Assembly (NCBI GenBank): GCA_019264505.1
Contig: JAHUZY010000166.1
Location: 1 to 24,088 of the forward strand
Length of the DNA: 24,088 nucleotides
DNA from: Phenylobacterium sp.
Lineage (GTDB): Bacteria > Pseudomonadota > Alphaproteobacteria > Caulobacterales > Caulobacteraceae
Direction: 5' to 3'
Shown: positions 1-5,932 of the stretch, one piece after another
How the letters are laid out: every line of letters starts with the position of its first letter
Numbering within the stretch: position 1 is the stretch's first letter
Program-made: the position numbers and the translations under genes
The notes under the pieces: generated by a model
The model's input: the letters and a program-made list of their open reading frames with translations, nothing else
Told to the model about the DNA's origin: nothing
Databases searched by the model: none

Positions 1-20
1 TGGGGGGAGAACCCCGATGC

Positions 21-281
21 TCAGACGAGGTTCCCCGCCGGGGCGTCGCGCGCCTCGCCGGCATGATGTTCAGAACGACCTGAGGCCTCGGCGGTGGAGA
101 ACACCTCCTCCTGGCCGTCGTCCTGCAGGCCGGCGCGGGCCGCCGACACGTCCTGCTCGGCCTGCGCCAGCACAAGGCGCAGGGCGGCGGCTTCGTCTTC
201 AGCCTCGACGATGGCCCGGCGGAGGGGCGCGGCGTCGGGGCGGGTCCCCAGGCGGACTTCGATCACCCATGGGGTCGGCAT
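21..281 (-). CDS. Small hypothetical protein, 86 aa
   Basis: No family is recognised. The frame runs further upstream, to 392, but the ATG at 281 is preceded by a strong AAGGAG Shine-Dalgarno about 7 nt away, and the extension would run into the terminator of the upstream cold-shock gene, so 281 is preferred. The protein opens with MPTPWVIEVRLGTRPD, a plausible beta strand, followed by an Ala/Glu-rich, probably helical middle (about residues 20-55) and a polar tail rich in Glu, Ala and Gly. There is no signal peptide, membrane segment or cysteine. It lies downstream of the cold-shock gene on the same strand but beyond that gene's terminator, so it is probably transcribed separately. Confidence that it is a gene is moderate; its function is unknown. 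Confidence 0.6.
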   Translation of the reverse strand: MPTPWVIEVRLGTRPDAAPLRRAIVEAEDEAAALRLVLAQAEQDVSAARAGLQDDGQEEVFSTAEASGRSEHHAGEARDAPAGNLV

Positions 282-353
282 GGCGGACTCCTTCAAAACA
301 CAGGCGTTGAACGAGTGAGACCGCAGACCGGCTCCGCCGACGGGCCGCAAGCA

Positions 354-385
354 TGAAAAAAGGGCCGGCGCGGACGCCGACCCTT
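354..385 (-). terminator. Intrinsic terminator of the cold-shock gene
   Basis: Read on the minus strand, a 9-bp stem (arms at 375-383 and 362-370) encloses a four-base loop (371-374) and is followed at once by six U residues (356-361). The one non-Watson-Crick position is a U-G wobble on the minus-strand RNA but a C-A mismatch on the plus strand, so the terminator is directional. It sits about 30 nt after the cold-shock stop codon. Confidence 0.85.
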
Positions 386-412
386 GTTCCATTCAGACAA
401 GTCTGAAGCGGA

Positions 413-622
413 TTAAGCCGCTTGCAGATTGGCCGCGGACATCTTGCCGTTGCGGGCGTCGCGCTGCATTTCAAAGCCGAGCTTCTGGCCCTCGTGCAGC
501 GAAGCCATGCCGGCGCGCTCCACGGCTGAAATGTGAACGAAAACGTCGGCGCCGCCGTCGTCAGGCTGGATGAAGCCGAAGCCTTTTTGGCCGTTAAACC
601 ACTTCACGGTTCCGGTGCTCAT
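413..622 (-). CDS. cspA: Cold-shock protein, CspA family, 69 aa
   Basis: Single-domain cold-shock protein, a five-stranded OB-fold that binds single-stranded RNA/DNA and acts as an RNA chaperone in the cytoplasm. The start [10 protein letters not shown] is the classic N-terminus; RNP1 (KGFGFI, residues 13-18) and RNP2 (VFVHI, residues 27-31) are intact with the aromatic residues that stack on bases. The length of 69 residues is normal. An AGGGA Shine-Dalgarno lies about 5 nt before the ATG. The gene has its own terminator downstream and a long leader upstream with a consensus -10 box and a hairpin, so it is probably monocistronic and may be regulated through its leader. The family call is secure. 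Which paralogue it is, and whether it is truly cold-induced, cannot be told from sequence. Confidence 0.95.
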   Translation of the reverse strand: MSTGTVKWFNGQKGFGFIQPDDGGADVFVHISAVERAGMASLHEGQKLGFEMQRDARNGKMSAANLQAA

Positions 623-929
623 GTTGATCCCTTTCCGGGTCTAAATATTCACGCGACCAAGAGCGGTCGCGCGATCAAATTTTCGGAGAGGGTCGAGAAG
701 TCCAGACGTCGTACGAAGTGCGCAGCGGTGGATTATAGGCGAGCCAAAACGATATTCGATAGCCCAAGATCGCACGAAATCGGGCCTGAAAGCAAGATTA
801 TTTTCCCTAAGGTTCGGACTTACAGCGGAAATTCCTATATACTCATTCTTCACAACACGTTCTGGCCGCCGGCCCTCATTGCGTTTTTCGCCCTGTGGTG
901 GTCGCGGTCGGACCTTACGGGAGCCTGCC
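623..929. promoter_or_regulatory. Divergent AT-richer intergenic region with the csp leader
   Basis: This 307-bp gap separates the divergent csp and DUF2188-like genes and is visibly more AT-rich than its surroundings. On the minus strand a perfect TATAAT (737-732) is the best -10 box for csp, which would give a leader of about 100 nt; no convincing -35 was seen. On the plus strand TTCGGA (813-818), a 17-nt spacer and TATATA (836-841) form a weak promoter candidate for the gene at 930. I see no credible coding region in the gap. Confidence 0.5.
652..671 (-). promoter_or_regulatory. Hairpin in the csp 5' leader
   Basis: Perfect 7-bp stem (arms 652-658 and 665-671) with a six-base loop, about 30 nt upstream of the csp ATG and just before the Shine-Dalgarno region. 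It has no U-tract and so is not a terminator. Long structured leaders are known for cspA-type genes; a role here is inferred. Confidence 0.45.
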
Positions 930-1139
930 ATGCGCGAAATTCGGGATCGGATCGTTTTCACAGTGGCGCGCCATGACGGCTACTGGGCCGTCGAGCAGGA
1001 TGGCGCCTTCTCTGACCACAGCCTCGACAAGGAAGAAGCCAAGGCCGCGGCCAACAAGCGGGCCCGCGCCTCCCAGGACAAGGGCGTGCCTTGCCTGGTG
1101 CGGGTCAGCGGCGAACACGGCTTCTTCGCCACGGCCTGA
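930..1139 (+). CDS. DUF2188-like small protein, 69 aa
   Basis: Small cytoplasmic protein of unknown function that resembles DUF2188. Its pattern is a strand (IVFTVARHDGYWAVEQDG), an Ala/Lys-rich helix (about residues 31-47) and a second strand ending in a Gly-Glu-His-Gly turn (VRVSGEHGFF). The reading frame extends back to 879, but the ATG at 930 starts the conserved part and has a GGGAG-like site upstream, so it is preferred. It is divergent from the cold-shock gene, and a weak TATATA promoter lies about 90 nt upstream. No partner gene follows on the same strand. The family assignment is from memory of the pattern and is moderate; no biochemical role is known to me. Confidence 0.65.
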   Translation: MREIRDRIVFTVARHDGYWAVEQDGAFSDHSLDKEEAKAAANKRARASQDKGVPCLVRVSGEHGFFATA

Positions 1140-1161
1140 TCAAAAACTGACGGAGCGCGCC

Positions 1162-1452
1162 CTACTGGCTAGGGGGCGGAGGCATCTCGCTGCCGCTGGG
1201 CTGCGATCCCGGCTCGCTATAGGCCTCCGCGGGCGCGCCGCCCGGCTGTCCATAGGCGGGCGTCTGGTCGGCGCTTCCGCCGCTCATCGCCCCCTGTGGC
1301 GGCGTATCTAGGGTCCCGGCCTCGTTGTCCACCACGGCGAGGTCCGCCCCGGTGGTGGCAGGCTCGCCCTGACCGCAGGCGGCGATCAGCAGACCCGCGG
1401 CGGACAGCGCGCCGGCCAAGCCAAGGCGGGGGCGGGGTTGGGTCGTCATCAT
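1162..1452 (-). CDS. Small proline/glycine-rich lipoprotein
   Basis: Predicted 96-residue lipoprotein of unknown function. A short basic N-terminus and a hydrophobic stretch end in the lipobox IAAC followed by GQ, so the mature protein would be a lipid-anchored chain of only about 70 residues. That chain is low-complexity, rich in Gly, Pro, Ser, Ala and Gln, and ends in four prolines and SQ; no folded domain is evident. The ATG at 1452 is chosen because AGGAG lies 7 nt upstream; a TTG two codons earlier and an ATG one codon later are alternatives. It is divergent from another lipoprotein gene whose lipobox is almost identical. Low complexity lowers certainty, but the start signal and lipobox together support a real gene. 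Confidence 0.65.
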   Translation of the reverse strand: MMTTQPRPRLGLAGALSAAGLLIAACGQGEPATTGADLAVVDNEAGTLDTPPQGAMSGGSADQTPAYGQPGGAPAEAYSEPGSQPSGSEMPPPPSQ

Positions 1453-1653
1453 CTGCAAGCTCCTCTGGTTAAGAGGCCAATGCGCCGCTCATGGCGAAGG
1501 TTCCCGCGATGCGGCGCGGCGACTGTGCAAGGCATGGGCGCCTGGGGAGATGGGGAAGCCGCCACGCCCTTCCGTCCTGACCCCAAACCTGTGCCATACT
1601 AAAAGGGAGACTCACCGCGCGGCGCGCATATCCGGCCTTGAGGGATTCCGACC

Positions 1654-2166
1654 ATGACCGTTCAGTCCTCCACCCCCGTTTGGCGTTCCGCACGACTTGG
1701 CCTCATGGCCGCCGCCATGGCGCTGTTGGTCGCCGCCTGCGGCCAGCAGGCCAGCGAAGAGGCGTCAGCCAGCGACGCTCCGGCTCCGCCGGCGGTGGCC
1801 GAGCGGCAGGAGGGCTTCAAGGCGCTCGGCGCCTCCTTCAAGCTCATCAATGACCAGTTGAAGACCGACGCGCCGGACATGGCGCAGATCGTCCCGCCGG
1901 CGGAGCGTATGAACGTCCTGGCCAGCCAGATCCCGACCTGGTTTCCCGCCGGGACGGGCCCTGACGATGGGGTGAAGACGGACGCCCTGGCGACCGTCTG
2001 GACGGACCCGGAAGGTTTCGCCGCCGCCCAGACCCGGCTGGCCACGGCCACCACCCGGCTGCAGGAGCTGGCGCTCGCGGGCGACACTGAGGGTCTGCGG
2101 GAACATGTGAAGATGGTCGGCGCCAGCTGCGGCGGCTGTCACGACAACTTCCGCGTCGAGCAGTAG
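1654..2166 (+). CDS. Lipid-anchored class II cytochrome c (c556/c' family)
   Basis: 170-residue haem protein. The N-terminal signal ends in the lipobox VAAC (Cys29), so the mature protein should be tethered by lipid on the periplasmic side. The haem-binding CGGCH (Cys159, Cys162, His163) lies 8 residues from the C-terminus, the hallmark of class II cytochromes c, whose four-helix bundle carries the haem near the end. The first helix reads RQEGFKALGASFK (from Arg51); in low-spin c556 proteins a Met ligand is expected near Phe55, so this may be a five-coordinate c'-like haem. GAGGGA precedes the ATG by 8 nt. The next gene, a cytochrome b561-type protein, starts 2 nt after the stop, pointing to a two-gene membrane redox unit. 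The family is secure; the spin state is inferred. Confidence 0.9.
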   Translation: MTVQSSTPVWRSARLGLMAAAMALLVAACGQQASEEASASDAPAPPAVAERQEGFKALGASFKLINDQLKTDAPDMAQIVPPAERMNVLASQIPTWFPAGTGPDDGVKTDALATVWTDPEGFAAAQTRLATATTRLQELALAGDTEGLREHVKMVGASCGGCHDNFRVEQ

Positions 2167-2168
2167 CG

Positions 2169-2825
2169 GTGACGGGCCGTACCGACCTGGTCAAGGTCTG
2201 GGATCTTCCCACTCGCCTTGTCCACTGGGCCCTGGCGGTCCTCGTGGTGGTGGCCTGGCTGACGGCCGGCGAGCGCATGGATATCCATCGCTACGCCGGC
2301 TACGGCATTCTGGGCCTGGTGGTGTTCAGACTCTACTGGGGCGTGGCGGGGGGATCGACGGCCAGGTTCTCAGAGTTCGTGAAAGGGCCTGGCGCAGTCC
2401 TGGCCTATGTGCGGGGCTGGCGCGGCGCGCCGGCGAGCTTTGGACACAACCCCTTGGGCGCGCTCAGCGTCCTGCTGCTGGTGGTCCTGTTGATCTCTCA
2501 GGTCGGGCTCGGCCTGTTCACGGTCGATATCGATGGCATGGAGTCAGGTCCCTTCGCCCGCTTCGTCACCTTCGACACCGGGCGGACCGCCGCCGAGCTG
2601 CATGAGTTGAACTTCCGCCTGTTGCAGGCCGCCGTGGCGCTGCATCTCGTGGCCATCGCCGCCTATGCCGTCTTCAAGCGGCGCAACCTGGTGAAGCCCA
2701 TGGTGACCGGCCAGGACGCCACCCCTGGGCTTGAGGGCGAGCTGCGCCCGGCGCCCCTGTGGCGGTTGGCGCTCGGCGTGGTGATCGCCGTCTTGGTGGT
2801 GGTGCTGATCGCCCGCGCAGGCTAG
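2169..2825 (+). CDS. Cytochrome b561-type membrane protein
   Basis: 218-residue integral membrane haem b protein of the family that includes bacterial b561 and the Ni/Fe-hydrogenase cytochrome b subunit. It starts with [12 protein letters not shown], the usual motif with the first ligand histidine (His19). Further candidate ligands are His40, His145 and His159. About five hydrophobic segments are visible (near 17-33, 42-60, 98-117, 148-170 and 198-215). The GTG start is 2 nt after the stop of the cytochrome c gene, so translation is probably coupled. The likely job is to pass electrons between the quinone pool and the adjacent lipid-anchored cytochrome c. The direction and final partner cannot be read here. 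Confidence in the family is high. Confidence 0.9.
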   Translation: MTGRTDLVKVWDLPTRLVHWALAVLVVVAWLTAGERMDIHRYAGYGILGLVVFRLYWGVAGGSTARFSEFVKGPGAVLAYVRGWRGAPASFGHNPLGALSVLLLVVLLISQVGLGLFTVDIDGMESGPFARFVTFDTGRTAAELHELNFRLLQAAVALHLVAIAAYAVFKRRNLVKPMVTGQDATPGLEGELRPAPLWRLALGVVIAVLVVVLIARAG

Positions 2826-2836
2826 TCAGCCGCCTC

Positions 2837-3679
2837 ATGATCCTGACCCTATCCTGCGCCGACCGGCCCGGCATCGTGGCCTGCGTGGCGAGCTTCCTGT
2901 TCGACCGCGGCGGCAACATCATCGACGCCCAGCAGTTCGGCGACGTCGAAACCGACCGCTTCTTCATGCGGGTGGTGTTCGAGGCTGGCGACACCACGGC
3001 CGAGACCCTGCGCGAGGCTTTCGCCCCCATTGGCGTCGAGTTCGGCATGAACTGGACCCTGCGCGACCCCAAGGTGCGCCGGAAGGTGATGATCCTGGCC
3101 TCCCAGGCCGACCACTGCCTGTCGGACCTGGTCTGGCGCTGGCGCAGGGGCGAACTGCCCATGGATATCTGCGCGGTGGTGTCGAACCACCCGGCCGACA
3201 CCTATTCCAGCATCGATCTGAGCGGTCTGCCCTTCCACCACCTGCCGGTGAACCGCGACACCAAGCTGGAGCAGGAGGCCGCGGTCTGGTCGCTGGTCCA
3301 GTCCACCGGGGCCGAGCTGGTGGTGCTCGCCCGCTACATGCAGATCCTGTCCGACGGCCTAGCGGCCAAGCTGGAGGGGCGCTGCATCAACATCCACCAC
3401 TCCTTCCTGCCGGGCTTCAAGGGCGCGCGGCCCTATCATCAGGCCCACGCCCGCGGGGTGAAGGTGATCGGGGCCACCGCCCACTATGTCACCGCCGACC
3501 TCGACGAGGGCCCGATCATCGAGCAGGACATGGAGCGGATCAGCCACCGCGACACGCCCGCCGCCCTGATCCGCAAGGGTAGAGACATCGAGCGCCGGGT
3601 GCTGGCCCGGGCGGTGCGCTGGCACCTGGAGGACCGGGTGCTGCTGAACGGCGCCAAGACGGTGGTCTTCACCGACTAA
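2837..3679 (+). CDS. purU: Formyltetrahydrofolate deformylase
   Basis: Cytosolic enzyme that hydrolyses 10-formyl-tetrahydrofolate to formate and tetrahydrofolate, balancing the one-carbon pool and, in some bacteria, supplying formate to PurT. The N-terminal ACT domain (about residues 1-75) opens with [15 protein letters not shown], and the C-terminal formyltransferase fold (about 85-280) carries [17 protein letters not shown] (Asn185, His187) and DLDEGPII (Asp223), matching the Asn-His-Asp set of the family. The 280-residue length is normal. The frame is open further upstream, but the ATG at 2837 begins the conserved ACT strand and follows the b561 stop by 11 nt, so it may be co-transcribed. 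No strong Shine-Dalgarno is seen. folD, another enzyme of this pool, lies 14 kb downstream. Confidence 0.95.
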   Translation: MILTLSCADRPGIVACVASFLFDRGGNIIDAQQFGDVETDRFFMRVVFEAGDTTAETLREAFAPIGVEFGMNWTLRDPKVRRKVMILASQADHCLSDLVWRWRRGELPMDICAVVSNHPADTYSSIDLSGLPFHHLPVNRDTKLEQEAAVWSLVQSTGAELVVLARYMQILSDGLAAKLEGRCINIHHSFLPGFKGARPYHQAHARGVKVIGATAHYVTADLDEGPIIEQDMERISHRDTPAALIRKGRDIERRVLARAVRWHLEDRVLLNGAKTVVFTD

Positions 3680-3687
3680 GACGGACC

Positions 3688-4845
3688 TCAGTAGGATCGC
3701 GGCAGGCCCAGGACGTGCTCGGCCAGATAGGCCAGGATCAGGTTCGTCGAGATCGGGGCCACCTGATAGAGGCGGGTCTCGCGGAACTTGCGCTCCACGT
3801 CGTACTCCTCGGCGAAGCCGAAGCCCCCATGGGTCTGGATGCACATATCCGCGGCCGCCCAAGAGGCCTCCGAGGCCAGCAGCTTGGCCATGTTGGCTTC
3901 TTCGCCGGACGGCTCGCCGGCCTCATAGCGGGCCGCGGCCTCATAGGTCATCAGCTTGGCGGCGCGCACCTGGGCATAGGCCCGGGCGATGGGGAACTGC
4001 ACCCCCTGGTTCTGGCCGATGGGCCGGCCGAACACCACGCGGCTGCTGGCGTAGTCGCGCGCCTTGTCCACGAACCAGCGCCCGTCGCCGATGCATTCGG
4101 CGGCGATCAGGATGCGCTCGGCGTTCATGCCGTCGAGGATGTAGCGGAAGCCCTTGCCCTCTTCGCCGATCAGGCAGGAGGCGGGGATTTCCAGATCATC
4201 GAAGAAGAGCTCGGTGGTGGCGTGGTTGAACATGGTGCGGATCGGCTTGATGGTCAGGCCGCGGCCGACGGCCTCGCGCATATCCAGCAGAAAGACCGAC
4301 AGGCCTTCCGTCTTTTTGACGGTCTCTTCCCGCGGGGTGGTGCGGGCCAGGAGCACCATGAGGTCGGAGTGCTCGGCCCGGCTGATCCACACCTTCTGGC
4401 CGTTGATGACGTAGGAGTCGCCCTTGCGCACAGCCTGGGTGGTGAGGGCGGTGGTGTCGGTGCCGGCGCCGGGCTCAGTGACGCCGAAGGCCTGCAGGCG
4501 GACCTCGCCTGAGGCGATCTTGGGCAGCCACTGGGACTTCTGCGCCTCGCTGCCATGCCGCAGGACGGTGCCCATGGTGTACATCTGCGCGTGGACGGCC
4601 GCGGCATTGCAGCCGCTGGCGTGGATCTCCTCCAGGATGGCGGCCGCCGCCGACAGGCCAAGTCCGCTGCCCCCGTACGACTCTGGAATCAGCACGCCGA
4701 GCAGGCCGGCCTCGGTCAGGGCCTGGACGAATTCGGTGGGGTAGGTCCGCTCGCGATCACGGGCCCGCCAGTACTCGCCGGGAAAGCCGGCGCACAGCCT
4801 GCGCACGGTTTCGAGAATGGCCTCATGTTCCTGCGCCGGGTTCAT
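3688..4845 (-). CDS. Acyl-CoA dehydrogenase family protein
   Basis: 385-residue flavoprotein of the acyl-CoA dehydrogenase superfamily, which oxidises an acyl-CoA to the enoyl-CoA and passes electrons to ETF. The FAD/substrate motif FGVTEPGAGTDTTAL (residues 120-134), the WIS motif in NGQKVWISRAEHSDL (148-162) and a C-terminal flavin-binding helix with QTHGGFGFAEEYDVERKFR are present. The usual C-terminal catalytic Glu (in a YEGT-type motif) is absent: the sequence there is QVAPIST, with Pro364 at that position. Glu243 in NAERILIAA lies where isovaleryl-CoA and long-chain dehydrogenases keep their base. Substrate is unknown; a branched-chain or unusual acyl-CoA is possible. The gene is convergent with purU, 8 nt apart. 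Confidence 0.92.
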   Translation of the reverse strand: MNPAQEHEAILETVRRLCAGFPGEYWRARDRERTYPTEFVQALTEAGLLGVLIPESYGGSGLGLSAAAAILEEIHASGCNAAAVHAQMYTMGTVLRHGSEAQKSQWLPKIASGEVRLQAFGVTEPGAGTDTTALTTQAVRKGDSYVINGQKVWISRAEHSDLMVLLARTTPREETVKKTEGLSVFLLDMREAVGRGLTIKPIRTMFNHATTELFFDDLEIPASCLIGEEGKGFRYILDGMNAERILIAAECIGDGRWFVDKARDYASSRVVFGRPIGQNQGVQFPIARAYAQVRAAKLMTYEAAARYEAGEPSGEEANMAKLLASEASWAAADMCIQTHGGFGFAEEYDVERKFRETRLYQVAPISTNLILAYLAEHVLGLPRSY

Positions 4846-4976
4846 ATCGATCTCCCACTGGCTGACCTTCCCAAGCCCTTAGATCAGGCCGGCGCGCCGG
4901 GAAACCGCGCCCCTACGTCAAGCTTCGCCGGCGTGGACATTCGCGGCCGCTAGCGCTTGGCGGCGGATTGCGGCAG

Positions 4977-5861
4977 ATGGCGCAACAGAACCGCATCCCC
5001 ATGGAGTCTACCCCTTTGGACCAGCTCAAGGCGCTGATCACCTCGCCGCGTACAGAGAAGATCATCACCGCTCTGATCGTGCTCAACGCGATCACCCTGG
5101 GGCTGGAAACCAGCCCCTGGGCCATGGCCAATTTCGGCGATGTTCTGCTGCTGCTGGACCGGGTGATCCTGGCGGTGTTCGTCGCCGAGATCGTGGCCCG
5201 GATCGCCGTCCACCGCTTGGCCTTCTTCAAGGATCCCTGGAGCCTGTTCGACTTCGCCATCGTGGCGATCGCGCTGGTGCCGGCGGCCGGCGCCTTCTCG
5301 GTCTTGCGGGCCCTGCGCATCCTGCGGGTGCTCCGGATGATCACCCTAGTGCCGTCCCTGCGTCGGGTGGTGGGCGCCCTGATCAGCGCCCTGCCGGGCA
5401 TGGGGTCGATCATCCTCCTGATGACGCTCATCTTCTATGTGGCCTCGGTGATGGCCACCAAGCTGTTCGCCGCCAGCTTCCCCCAGTGGTTCGGATCCAT
5501 CCCGGCCTCGGCCTATTCCCTGTTCCAGGTGATGACCCTGGAGAGCTGGTCCATGGGCATCGTGCGGCCGGTGATGGAGGTCTATCCCTATGCCTGGGCC
5601 TTCTTCGTGCCGTTCATTCTCTGCACCACCTTCACCATGCTGAACCTGTTCATCGGCATCGTGGTCAACGCCATGCAGAGCGAGCATGAGGAGGAGGCCA
5701 AGGCTGAACGGCAGCAGATCGAGGAAGACCTGCGCCTGGCCAGCGTCGAGCGCCAGAAGGCGCATGCCGAGGATGCGGCCGATCTCGCCGCCCTGCGGAC
5801 CGAGCTGGCGGCCCTTCGTCAGGAGATCGGGGCTCTGAGCCACCGGCTGACGGAGCGCTAG
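4977..5861 (+). CDS. NaChBac-type voltage-gated sodium channel
   Basis: Six-transmembrane ion channel subunit expected to form a homotetramer in the inner membrane. Segments S1-S3 fall at about residues 28-105. S4 holds four arginines spaced by three (111, 114, 117 and 120, in [13 protein letters not shown]), and S5, a pore loop and S6 follow. The pore motif TLESWSM (187-193) is the selectivity filter of bacterial sodium channels of the NaChBac/NavAb type. The C-terminal 60 residues are charged and heptad-like, fitting the coiled coil that assembles these tetramers. The frame begins at a TTG (4968); the ATG at 4977 is preferred, and an ATG at 5001 is also possible. None has a strong Shine-Dalgarno. 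A MASE1 histidine kinase follows 71 nt after the stop, but a functional link is not shown. Confidence 0.93.
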   Translation: MAQQNRIPMESTPLDQLKALITSPRTEKIITALIVLNAITLGLETSPWAMANFGDVLLLLDRVILAVFVAEIVARIAVHRLAFFKDPWSLFDFAIVAIALVPAAGAFSVLRALRILRVLRMITLVPSLRRVVGALISALPGMGSIILLMTLIFYVASVMATKLFAASFPQWFGSIPASAYSLFQVMTLESWSMGIVRPVMEVYPYAWAFFVPFILCTTFTMLNLFIGIVVNAMQSEHEEEAKAERQQIEEDLRLASVERQKAHAEDAADLAALRTELAALRQEIGALSHRLTER

Positions 5862-5932
5862 GAGCTTACAGGCTTAAGCTTTGGTTGAGACGGCAAGGTC
5901 TAGGTTGCCCAGAAGGTATCGGCCGTTCGCCC

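Noticed and set aside
1..20. Small GGGG/CCCC hairpin after the first gene
   Set aside because: A four-base stem at the window edge without a U-run is too weak to call a terminator.
3715..4512. 265-residue plus-strand open frame opposite the acyl-CoA dehydrogenase
   Set aside because: It is antisense to a complete conserved gene and is Gly/Leu-rich without motifs.
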